Shown here: piece after piece, positions 26,045-33,950 of the stretch
Numbering within the stretch: position 1 is the first letter of the stretch
Layout: the number at the start of each line of letters is the position of its first letter
Source: CAYRUD01 sp964427425
Lineage (GTDB): Bacteria; Chlamydiota; Chlamydiia; Chlamydiales; FEN-1388
Reading direction: 5' to 3'
NCBI GenBank assembly: GCA_964427425.1
Contig: CAYRUD010000014.1
Coordinates: 1-64,000 of the forward strand
DNA: 64,000 bases
Program-made: the position numbers and the translations under genes
The notes under the pieces: model-generated
Told to the model about the DNA's origin: nothing
Databases searched by the model: none
The model's input: only the letters and a program-made list of their open reading frames with translations

Positions 26045-27670
26045 TCATGTGTTTCCCGAACTGGTGAGTCGCTTGTAGGTATTCATTATTCTTAGCTTAG
26101 AAAATTGAGAAAAAGCTTTATAGATCTGATAGCAAGTAGACATATTTTCTTTAGTGATTTTACTAGGCCATAGATAACCTATAAGGCTTGCTAGAATCCC
26201 TGTCTTCAATGAGGTGATGACACAGTTGCCTATACTTTGGGGGCTGAGAGGGCAAGCCTCGTATATCATTGTGTCTAGTGCCTCAATACGTTGAGCTTTC
26301 ACCTCTTTTAGAAAGGTAGAATAGATGTATCGTAGGCTTATCTGTTTTTCTCGAAAAGCCATGTCAATAAGTGTAGCTATAGAGTCTTCCGTAATTGCCT
26401 TTGGATTTATTTTCCGAGCAATAAGGAAAGCCTTCTTGTTAAACAGCTCTAGCGGCATATTCCCCCTATTGCAAATAAACATAAGCTCTTTGTGAAAGAC
26501 AACAACAATAGAGTGTTTGTTGTACCCAGTATTGATAATAACTGGAGCTGACTGGGCCTGAATTCGAGATACTATGGATGCTGGGGAGTCATCGCTAATC
26601 GCCATGTTGATGGCATTATGAATTGCTCTCTTCCATCCATCCAGCTTATTGGGCGTAAAAAGCTGTCCTTTGAACCTTGCGAGATCGAAATTCCTCCATA
26701 ACCCAGCCATAGATGGATACATGTCATCCTCGCTACATCCTCTTTCATCTGGTTTGATCAGTTTACGAGATTTCTTACCGGCTATTTGCGAGAGCATGAT
26801 ATGAAGCTGCCCTTTGCGTAAGGTATGCTCTAACCAATAGGATGTAATGCCTCTTCCAATTACTGCTTGCTCAGCAATCTTGTTGCGATAAAAGATGGAA
26901 AAAAAACGAAGTGTTCTTCCCCAGTTATCAGCTATGGGGCAGTCTCTGAGTTCCAGCATCTTTTTGAACAAATTATTTCTTCCCTTTTGTATGCATCGTA
27001 CATAGGTATAGAATCTCTGAGACTGGTTTTGAATAATGGAAGAAAGATTGGAGATATTTTTCAGTAAAAGGAGGGCAGATTGTTCATCTCCTTTTTCTAA
27101 AGCATATTCAAACGCTGTTTCTCCTTCCATATTAGTCACAGACAGTGCTGACGTAGGAGCAATACAGAGAAGTCTTTTTAGAGCCTTTGGCTTATTATTA
27201 TCTATGCAGAAGTGAAGAATGCTTGTCTTGAGCTCCTCTTTGGGCAGGTACTGCTGAAGCTCATATTTGCCGATGATATCTATAGAATTATTCTTGTTTT
27301 TTAAGATTGCGTCTTCGAGCAGTGTGTTTCCTCTTTTATTTCTCCAAGATAGCACTTGGGGTAATTTGGCTATCTTTGAGAGGAGCTTCCTTCCTCTTAT
27401 GCTATGACGAAACTTTGTGCAGTATTGGTGAAAGTTTTTTGCCTTTTCTTTAGTCATTCCATTAAGGATGATGTCTATATAAAGTGTTTTAACCCTAATG
27501 AGTGATGCCTGTAATCGAGTCGTAATGATTGACGATTGATTTTCAACAGGTTTGCCTCGCCATATTGGACTTTTTCTTATTCTAGGAGGGGTTAGGCTCT
27601 GGAGATTGTTAGTATGGGATGGCCCAAATTTTTGTGTGAGCCAAGAAGAGGCTTTAGGCGTGATAAACAT
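26045..27670 (-). CDS. Ankyrin-like protein with putative CE-clan-like Cys/His domain (copy B)
   Basis: 541 residues, a diverged paralogue of copy A. Residues about 110-205 contain ankyrin-like helices (RGNTLLEDAILKNKNNSIDI, TSILHFCIDNNKPKALKRLL, GETAFEYALEKGDEQSALLL). The C-terminal domain has KHSIVVVFHKELMFICNRG (His386, Asn401) and SPQSIGNCVITSLK (Gln478, Cys483). Spacing is almost identical to copy A (H-15-N-77-Q-5-C against 15-76-5), while the surrounding sequence is poorly conserved, which points to functional residues. The N-terminal 60 residues are basic and may be unstructured. First gene of the pair; a candidate host-directed effector. Confidence 0.75.
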   Translation of the reverse strand: MFITPKASSWLTQKFGPSHTNNLQSLTPPRIRKSPIWRGKPVENQSSIITTRLQASLIRVKTLYIDIILNGMTKEKAKNFHQYCTKFRHSIRGRKLLSKIAKLPQVLSWRNKRGNTLLEDAILKNKNNSIDIIGKYELQQYLPKEELKTSILHFCIDNNKPKALKRLLCIAPTSALSVTNMEGETAFEYALEKGDEQSALLLLKNISNLSSIIQNQSQRFYTYVRCIQKGRNNLFKKMLELRDCPIADNWGRTLRFFSIFYRNKIAEQAVIGRGITSYWLEHTLRKGQLHIMLSQIAGKKSRKLIKPDERGCSEDDMYPSMAGLWRNFDLARFKGQLFTPNKLDGWKRAIHNAINMAISDDSPASIVSRIQAQSAPVIINTGYNKHSIVVVFHKELMFICNRGNMPLELFNKKAFLIARKINPKAITEDSIATLIDMAFREKQISLRYIYSTFLKEVKAQRIEALDTMIYEACPLSPQSIGNCVITSLKTGILASLIGYLWPSKITKENMSTCYQIYKAFSQFSKLRIMNTYKRLTSSGNT

Positions 27671-27841
27671 GGCAATAGTATATGTATAAGGGCGTTTAAG
27701 TAATAATTTAAAAACTATTGCCGGGACATTATATTATAAGATTATTCTTGTGTCTGTATAAATAGATAACTTTTTCTTAACTATTCTCTCTTAGATTGAT
27801 ATATGTTTATTCATGTAAGATATGGCGTTTATATAAAAGAA
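27671..27841. promoter_or_regulatory. AT-rich upstream region of the ankyrin-like pair
   Basis: About 170 bp of AT-rich DNA between the ankyrin-like copy B start and the bidirectional terminator. It must contain the promoter of the pair. I cannot pin down a -10/-35 pair. Confidence 0.35.
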
Positions 27842-27884
27842 AAACCTCTATTGGGAGAGTACTCTCCCAATAGAGGTTTCTTTT
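27842..27884. terminator. Bidirectional terminator after rpsJ
   Basis: A perfect 19-bp inverted repeat (27842-27860 with 27861-27879, arms around CCTCTATTGGGAGAG), with TTTCTTTT on the plus side and a T-rich run on the minus side. It closes the str operon on the minus strand and insulates the ankyrin-like genes. Confidence 0.93.
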
Positions 27885-27931
27885 AACTCGATCATCTAAT
27901 GAGAAAGGGAAGAAGTCTTCCCTTTATATTA

Positions 27932-28294
27932 TTAGGTCGCTCGAATCTTGATGTCGACACCAGCTGGAAGGGTCAATGTCTTAAGAGCATCGATTGTCTT
28001 CGCTGTTGGGCTGAGGATCTCAACCAAGCGCTTGTGAGTTCTGATCTCGAACTGCTCGCGTGATTTTCTATCAACGTGAGGTGATCTCAAAACTGTGAAG
28101 ATCTCTCTCTTTGTTGGGAGAGGGATTGGTCCTACAACTGCAGCACCGGTTCTTTTTGCTGTTTCAACAATGTCTAATGTTGAACGATCGAGGAGGCGCT
28201 GATCATAGGCCTTCAGGCGGATGCGAATACGCTGCCTGACAGCTTTAGGCTGCTGCTGCTTCTCAATCTTTTGTACTTTTTCTTGTTTTGCCAT
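27932..28294 (-). CDS. rpsJ: 30S ribosomal protein S10
   Basis: 120 residues. The core matches S10: RIRIRLKAYDQRLLDRSTLD, GPIPLPTKREIFTVLRSPHV, SREQFEIRTHKRLVEIL and LPAGVDIKI. An extra N-terminal tail of about 18 Lys/Gln-rich residues precedes the usual start. S10 also acts as NusE in antitermination. The gene ends the rpsL-rpsG-fusA-rpsJ unit, 24 bp after fusA, an arrangement typical of chlamydiae where S10 is linked to the str operon rather than heading the S10 operon. Confidence 0.97.
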   Translation of the reverse strand: MAKQEKVQKIEKQQQPKAVRQRIRIRLKAYDQRLLDRSTLDIVETAKRTGAAVVGPIPLPTKREIFTVLRSPHVDRKSREQFEIRTHKRLVEILSPTAKTIDALKTLTLPAGVDIKIRAT

Positions 28295-28318
28295 GTCTTG
28301 ACGTTATGCCTTCTTGAC

Positions 28319-30406
28319 TTATTTCTTCATAATTTCTTCTTCGATCTTCTTAGGAACTCGCTCAAAGTGGCTTGGTTCCATAGAATATGTTGCTCGACCT
28401 GAAGAAAGGGAACGAAGTTGTGTCGAATAGCCGAACATTTCGCTAAGTGGAACTTCAGCGTGAATAATCTGAGCACCACCTTTTGCGGATTCCTGACCGA
28501 GAATTCGACCACGTCGTCTGTTGATATCACCTAACACATCACCGAGCGATACATCTGGAGATGTGACGTCAACTTTCATGATTGGCTCCAAGACCGCAGG
28601 GCTTGCTTTCTTAGCAGCATCTTTAACTGCCATAGCACCGCAAATCTTAAAGGCAATTTCGCTTGAGTCGACTTCATGGTAGGAACCGAAGACGATAGCA
28701 ACTTTTACGTCGACGAGAGGGTAGCCCGCAATAGCGCCGTTGTTCAATCCTTCCTCGATACCCTTGATGACAGCAGGTATGTACTCGCGTGGGATGACAC
28801 CGCCAACGATCTTGCTGACGACTTCATTGCCCTTGCCGCGCTCGTTTGGCTCGATCTCGAGTTCAACGTGAGCGTACTGACCGCGACCGCCTGACTGCTT
28901 GACATATTTTGTCTGGGATGAGCCAGAAGCGAAAATAGTCTCTTTATAGGCAACTTGAGGTTTTCCGACGCTAGCTTCGACATTAAATTCGCGCAACATT
29001 CTGTCATAGATGATCTCGAGGTGGAGCTCACCCATACCAGAAATGATTGTCTGGCCAGTTTCTTCGTTTGTGCTGACGCGGAATGTTGGGTCTTCATCTG
29101 ATAAGGATGAGAGTGCAAATGCCAACTTTTCTCTGTCTGCTTTTGACTTTGGTTCAATAGCCATCGAGATAACTGGCTCTGGGAACTCCATCTTCTCAAG
29201 AAGAAGTGGTCGATCGAGCGAGCAGATAGTATCGCCTGTTGTTGCACTCTTTGGGCCGACAACAGCTGCGATGTCTCCTGCAAAGAACTCATCTCTTTCT
29301 TTACGCTGGTTTGCGTGCATTTCGAGAAGACGTGAGATACGCTCTTTTGTATCTTTTGTCGAGTTCAGGATTGTTGTACCCTTCGTCAACGTACCGCTGT
29401 AGATACGGATGTAGGTAATACGTCCAACATATGGGTCAGACATAATCTTAAACGCAAGAGCTGCCAATGGAGCATTGTCTTCTGGCTGAACAGTGAACTC
29501 TTCATGAGTGTCGAGTTCATAAGCTTTCAATGCGCCTCTATCGATTGGCGAAGGAAGCCATGCGACAACTGCGTCGAGAAGCTGTTGAACACCCTTGTTC
29601 TTGAATGCGGAACCGCACAAGACTGGTGTGATTTTGTTGCCGCAAACGGCCTTTCTGAGCGCAGCATGAATCTCGCTTTCAGTTAAGCTGTCTGGGTTTT
29701 CCAAAACCTTGTTCATGAACTCTTCATTATCATCAAGAGTTGCCAATTCTTCGAGGAGGGCTTGGCGGAGCTCTTGTGATTTTTCAAGAAGATCAGCTGG
29801 AATTTCAGTTTCTTCCCAGTCTGCGCCGAGTGTCTCGTCATGGAAGAAGTATGCCTTCATTCTGATGACATCGATCATACCTTTAAATTCGCTCTCTGCA
29901 CCGATTGGGCAGTGAACAGGATGAGCGTTAGCTCCGAGCTTTTCTTTAATGCTTTCAACAGCGTTAAAGAAATCAGCACCGGTTCTGTCCATCTTGTTGA
30001 CGAATGCGATTCGTGGTACGCCGTACTTATCAGCTTGTCTCCAAACTGTTTCTGACTGAGGCTCAACACCTGATACCGCGCAGAAAACAGCTACTGCACC
30101 ATCGAGAACGCGAAGTGAGCGCTCAACTTCGATAGTGAAGTCAACGTGTCCTGGAGTGTCGATTAAGTTGATGCGAGCATCTTTCCAGAAAACTGTGGTA
30201 GCAGCAGAGGTAATGGTGATGCCTCGCTCTTGCTCTTGCACCATCCAGTCCATGGTAGCCGCGCCATCGTGCACTTCACCGAGCTTGTGTGTTCGCCCTG
30301 TGTAATACAGGATACGCTCGGATGTTGTCGTCTTACCAGCATCGATGTGGGCCATGATACCAATATTACGGACATTTTTAAGCTTTTCATTAGGTGATCT
30401 GGCCAT
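28319..30406 (-). CDS. fusA: Elongation factor G
   Basis: 695-residue translocase GTPase. G1 is AHIDAGKTTTSERIL, the switch I region contains RGITITSAATTVFW, G3 is DTPGHVDF, G4 NKMD and G5 GSAF. Domains II-V follow at normal length (SGMGELHLEIIYDRM and GGVIPREYIPAVIKGIEEG are recognisable). It moves tRNA-mRNA through the ribosome and also acts in recycling. Third gene of the str operon; 21 bp separate it from rpsG. Confidence 0.98.
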   Translation of the reverse strand: MARSPNEKLKNVRNIGIMAHIDAGKTTTSERILYYTGRTHKLGEVHDGAATMDWMVQEQERGITITSAATTVFWKDARINLIDTPGHVDFTIEVERSLRVLDGAVAVFCAVSGVEPQSETVWRQADKYGVPRIAFVNKMDRTGADFFNAVESIKEKLGANAHPVHCPIGAESEFKGMIDVIRMKAYFFHDETLGADWEETEIPADLLEKSQELRQALLEELATLDDNEEFMNKVLENPDSLTESEIHAALRKAVCGNKITPVLCGSAFKNKGVQQLLDAVVAWLPSPIDRGALKAYELDTHEEFTVQPEDNAPLAALAFKIMSDPYVGRITYIRIYSGTLTKGTTILNSTKDTKERISRLLEMHANQRKERDEFFAGDIAAVVGPKSATTGDTICSLDRPLLLEKMEFPEPVISMAIEPKSKADREKLAFALSSLSDEDPTFRVSTNEETGQTIISGMGELHLEIIYDRMLREFNVEASVGKPQVAYKETIFASGSSQTKYVKQSGGRGQYAHVELEIEPNERGKGNEVVSKIVGGVIPREYIPAVIKGIEEGLNNGAIAGYPLVDVKVAIVFGSYHEVDSSEIAFKICGAMAVKDAAKKASPAVLEPIMKVDVTSPDVSLGDVLGDINRRRGRILGQESAKGGAQIIHAEVPLSEMFGYSTQLRSLSSGRATYSMEPSHFERVPKKIEEEIMKK

Positions 30407-30427
30407 AGATCTCTTTTATCCCCTGTG

Positions 30428-30901
30428 TTACCACTTGTAGTGTGCAAAGGCCTTGTTAGCCTCAGCCATACGGTGGGTATCATCTTTTTTCTTAATCGTA
30501 GTCCCTTGGTTGTTAAAGCAATCTGTCAACTCAAGAGCAAGGGCGTCTTCCATTGCTTTGCCTGGTTTCGCTCTAGAGTGAGCAATAATCCATCGCATAG
30601 CTAAAGAGATCTGACGGTTCATTGGAATCTCGACAGGCACTTGATATGTCGCACCGCCAATACGTCGGGATTTTACCTCGATAGCAGGCTTTGCATTTTC
30701 AAGGGCAGTTTCAAATGCTTCGAGATGATTTTCAATCTTAACACGCTTTGCAAGCTTCTCAAGAGCATTGTAAACGATACGGCGAGCGGTTGATTTCTTG
30801 CCGCTTTCCATGACCTTGTTAATAAATTTGGCAAGCAGCTGGCTTCCAAATACTGGATCTGGATCGATTGTCCGAGCTACAGCCTTTCGTCTTCTCGACA
30901 T
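30428..30901 (-). CDS. rpsG: 30S ribosomal protein S7
   Basis: 157 residues, standard bacterial S7: MSRRRKAVARTIDPDPVFGS, KFINKVMESGKKSTARRIVY, GGATYQVPVEIPMNRQISLA and RMAEANKAFAHYKW. It nucleates assembly of the 30S head and regulates str operons in some bacteria. It begins 318 bp after rpsL, unusually far for this operon. Confidence 0.97.
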   Translation of the reverse strand: MSRRRKAVARTIDPDPVFGSQLLAKFINKVMESGKKSTARRIVYNALEKLAKRVKIENHLEAFETALENAKPAIEVKSRRIGGATYQVPVEIPMNRQISLAMRWIIAHSRAKPGKAMEDALALELTDCFNNQGTTIKKKDDTHRMAEANKAFAHYKW

Positions 30902-31219
30902 AAGGTTAGTTCCTTTGATGTTTTTAACACACTGATGTAGAACACATGACGTAGAGAGTGTCTACTTTCAATTCACTTTAGTCTCGAAGAAGAGTCGAAG
31001 TTGTTCACTTGGGGCTTGTAGATTTGAAGTCCCATCGTGCGAGGGCTTATGATCGAATTCTTTTTTGTCTCTTTTTAGACTGGAAGAGATCTATCAGAAG
31101 GCCTCGTAGAAGAATGTAGATCTTCTTCTTATTCCTACATCCTTGAGGTTACTCCGGGCGAAATCGTATGTTTTTAAAGGATCCTCATTCCCTTAGAAAC
31201 GGATTTAAAAAAGCCTTAA
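30902..31219. other. 318-bp gap between rpsL and rpsG
   Basis: No supported ORF or RNA gene. The two genes are usually separated by tens of bases, so this long spacer may hold an extra minus-strand promoter or an autoregulatory leader for S7. I see AT-rich stretches but no clear -35/-10 pair or strong hairpin. Confidence 0.4.
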
Positions 31220-31591
31220 TTACTTAGGCTTCTTCGCGCCGTACTTCGATCTTCCTTGCTTTCTATCTTTTACAGGAGCGCAGTCAAGAACTCCGCGAAC
31301 GATGTGGTAGCGGACACCTGGTAAGTCTTTTACTTTTCCACCGCGAACCATAACGATGCTGTGTTCCTGGAGGTTATGGCCTTCACCACCGATGTAGGCG
31401 ATAACTTCTTGCCCTGTTGAGAGGCGGACCCAAGCTACTTTTCGAAGAGCTGAGTTTGGCTTCTTAGGAGTCTTTGTTTTAACTTGAAGACATACTCCAC
31501 GCTTTTGAGGGCAGGAGCGAAGCGCTGGCGATTTACTTTTTACTTTTTTCGGTCTGCGTGGTGCGCGAACCAATTGGTTAATAGTTGGCAT
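31220..31591 (-). CDS. rpsL: 30S ribosomal protein S12
   Basis: 123 residues. The decoding-centre loops are intact: KTPKKPNSALRKVAWVRL, with wild-type Lys at the classical streptomycin-resistance position, and GGKVKDLPGVRYHIVRGVLD. The methylthiolated Asp region is ordinary. First gene of the str operon, with a 537-bp region upstream that must contain the promoter. Confidence 0.98.
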   Translation of the reverse strand: MPTINQLVRAPRRPKKVKSKSPALRSCPQKRGVCLQVKTKTPKKPNSALRKVAWVRLSTGQEVIAYIGGEGHNLQEHSIVMVRGGKVKDLPGVRYHIVRGVLDCAPVKDRKQGRSKYGAKKPK

Positions 31592-32128
31592 AGTGCCTTC
31601 TTTTTAACTCCTCTTTTATTCAGAGTCCTCTTTGATAAAAGTATAGGTCGTAGTAAAGGATGATATGACAGCTCTGCGTTCCCTGCGATACGTTCTTTAC
31701 TTTTTAAGGGAGCAAAGTGAATGCAGATTGCAGAGTGAATACTCTCAATACCAAATACCTATGTTGTATCCTCTCTCTTTTTCAACTTACCTTCTTCCCT
31801 TCTAAAGAAGAGGTAGGCAAGAGGAAAAAAGCGATATGCGAAAAGGATACGGCATGAAGTCTATCATGGAAAAAGAGTTCCCCTCAAAGGTTTTTATCAT
31901 GGTCTCTTATGAAAAAATGGAAAAAAGAGACTAAGAAAAGATAGAACGAGGGGAAGTAACTAGAGGATCACCTTATACTTTAAATTTTTTGATGTCTCAT
32001 CGTGTTTATGGCCATTATCTAAGAATGGATGGGGATAATGACCATAGTTTGAAGTTTTAATTATGATAATAAGTCTTCTAAACTTAAGTCGATTTTATAA
32101 GCATGTAGATTTAATTGTAAAAATACAA
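31592..32128. promoter_or_regulatory. Long leader region between rpsL and scpB
   Basis: 537 bp without a credible gene. It contains the rpsL promoter side, and a dyad at 32007-32046 (TATGGCCATTATC with GATAATGACCATA, one mismatch, 14-nt loop). A second small hairpin, AATTGTA/TACAATT, at 32113-32130 overlaps the end of scpB. No T-run follows either on the minus strand, so terminator function is doubtful. The rest looks like simple AT-rich spacer. Confidence 0.45.
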
Positions 32129-32740
32129 TTATTCCTTGTGATTCAGCTTATCTTTTAATGTCTCGATACTATCAACGCCAAAGTACGTTAAAAAGAGAGG
32201 TGTTGTTCGATAAAGGCTCGGCCTTCCGGGACTTTCTTTTCTACCGGCGATTTCTATAAGCCCCCGTTCCATGAGATGCTGGATAATGCCTGAGCAGTCG
32301 ACCCCTCGGATGGCTTCAACTTCAATACGTGTGATAGGCTGTTTAAAAGCAATACATGCGAGAGTCTCAAGTGCTGACTGAGATAGCTTTTCCTGGCGGC
32401 GACCTACGTGAAGGCGCTCCACAATATGGGCATATTCTTTCTTTGTCCGTAAGACGTAGTTTCCTCCGCCTACATCGATAAGTTCAAACCCTTTACTATG
32501 AAGCTGATACCAATCTCGAAGAGTGCGGATTGAGTTCTCGACCCAAGAGATTGGAATGTCATACTCTTCTTTTAAAATGATGTGGATATCTTCTAGTGAA
32601 AGGGGCCTCGATGAGGAAAAAAGGAGTGCCTCAACAGAGGATGCAACAACAGCTCCTAATGATTGCGTGATGGAAGGATCGGCTTTTTGTGATTCATGGC
32701 TTACTTCATCATAAGCTGTAACTAAGTTTGTGGTATTCAT
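32129..32740 (-). CDS. scpB: Segregation and condensation protein B
   Basis: 203 residues with the tandem winged-helix architecture of ScpB: SLGAVVASSVEALLFSSSRP and LSQSALETLACIAFKQPITR followed by EVEAIRGVDCSGIIQHLMER, then GRPSLYRTTPLFLTYFG. It is a kleisin-associated subunit that dimerises on ScpA and helps the SMC complex organise the chromosome. Its start overlaps the scpA stop by four bases, the usual coupled scpA-scpB arrangement. Confidence 0.95.
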   Translation of the reverse strand: MNTTNLVTAYDEVSHESQKADPSITQSLGAVVASSVEALLFSSSRPLSLEDIHIILKEEYDIPISWVENSIRTLRDWYQLHSKGFELIDVGGGNYVLRTKKEYAHIVERLHVGRRQEKLSQSALETLACIAFKQPITRIEVEAIRGVDCSGIIQHLMERGLIEIAGRKESPGRPSLYRTTPLFLTYFGVDSIETLKDKLNHKE

Positions 32741-33690
32741 GCTTTTCTTACTCGGCGAGACTTCTTAGGTTCACTCTGTGTATCAACGCTGTTAGGGTTC
32801 TCTTTCATTCCCTCTCTTTTCTTTCCTATGAAAGAAGTATGAAGGAGAATGGGGTGTAGTTCTTCTTGGGAAGAGAATAGATCTTTTTCTACTCTCGTGA
32901 AAAAGACATGGATAGTTCCTTGTTTAATGAGCTCGAGAAGTGCTAGAAAAAGAGAGATACAGCTATCAATAGGTATTTCGTTATCTTGATTCCCTTCAAA
33001 AAGAGCTATAAATAAAAGCCCTTCTTCTTTTCTATCCAATACCTTTTGAATTACTATCGTAATAGCCTCCTCAATAGTCCATGCATCTTGTCCGACATGA
33101 TGGACTGGACGGTTTCTTTTCTTTTCAATAAGTGTCTGAAAAAGGGATGCGAGGTCTTCTACTGAACAAGGGAGCTCTGATGGAAGCCTTCTTTGAAATG
33201 GGCCATAGATTCCATCAGGACGGGTAAAGGATCTTCTTTCTTCTTTTTCGAGTAACGAAAGGCTATGTGCCCAATTCTTCAATTGCCCATACTCATATAG
33301 AGCTTTCATCAATTTTTCTGCCATCAACAGATCATCTGATGGAGCTGCAATATCTGAATTTTCCGTCTGTTCATTATCTTCTGCTATTTCTAAATCGCAT
33401 ATATATTCTGAGACGAGGGAGCTTGATTTGAGATAATGAAGTGTCGAGCAAGCAGAGATAAATTCTGATCCGTGCTCGAGCGGCTTCCTTGTTTCTTCGT
33501 CTTTAAAAGCTACATATTGCTGTACGAGAGTCTGAAGCGGTATCTCATGAGCCGGGACTTCCTCTTTAGAAGCAAGCGCTAAAAGCACTGGTAGAGGTCC
33601 TTGAAACATCTCGCCAAGTTCAATCATAAGTTCGCGTTGTGGCTGCGAAGTGGCGGCTAAGTGATTAGGCTCAATTTGATTCTGATGCAT
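32737..33690 (-). CDS. scpA: Segregation and condensation protein A (kleisin)
   Basis: 317 residues. The N-terminal kleisin signature is present as EMFQGPLPVLLALASKEEV, then HEIPLQTLVQQYV (family: F-x-G-P-L-D-L-L-L-x-L...). The family Asp after GPL is Pro here. The C-terminal winged-helix part contains DSCISLFLALLELIKQGTI, then HVFFTRVEKDLFSS. A basic tail (PKKSRRVRKA) ends the protein, and the total is longer than the usual 240-260, with an acidic middle linker (EIAEDNEQTENSDIAAPSDD). It bridges SMC heads with ScpB. Confidence 0.9.
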   Translation of the reverse strand: MHQNQIEPNHLAATSQPQRELMIELGEMFQGPLPVLLALASKEEVPAHEIPLQTLVQQYVAFKDEETRKPLEHGSEFISACSTLHYLKSSSLVSEYICDLEIAEDNEQTENSDIAAPSDDLLMAEKLMKALYEYGQLKNWAHSLSLLEKEERRSFTRPDGIYGPFQRRLPSELPCSVEDLASLFQTLIEKKRNRPVHHVGQDAWTIEEAITIVIQKVLDRKEEGLLFIALFEGNQDNEIPIDSCISLFLALLELIKQGTIHVFFTRVEKDLFSSQEELHPILLHTSFIGKKREGMKENPNSVDTQSEPKKSRRVRKA

Positions 33691-33950
33691 GCAAGAAATT
33701 TGACGTTACTACAGTTAATGAAAGTGACTGATCAGGCCTCTTTGTTGAAATTCTGAGATACCTCTCTTTCACTATAAAAGAAAAGTACATTTCTTCATCT
33801 AAGAAGCTTTGAAAAAGCGTTTTTTCTCAACAGGCTGCGATTCAATAAAAAGGTATTGAAAATATCTTTACTTGTAATCCTTTTTGCTCAATTTAAAAAT
33901 AAAATAAAGTTTTGTTGATTTGAGTGTTTTGTTTACTTGGTAGGGAAGAC
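33691..33950. promoter_or_regulatory. Divergent promoter region between scpA and the plus-strand kinase array
   Basis: 260 bp, AT-rich, ending in TAGGGAAGAC just before the kinase A start. The upstream frame extends to a GTG at 33924, but the ATG at 33951 is the better start. Confidence 0.5.

Noticed and set aside
28744..29292. 182-aa alternative frame in fusA
   Set aside because: Overlaps EF-G, whose motifs are intact throughout. The alternative frame has Ser/Gln bias typical of off-frame translation.
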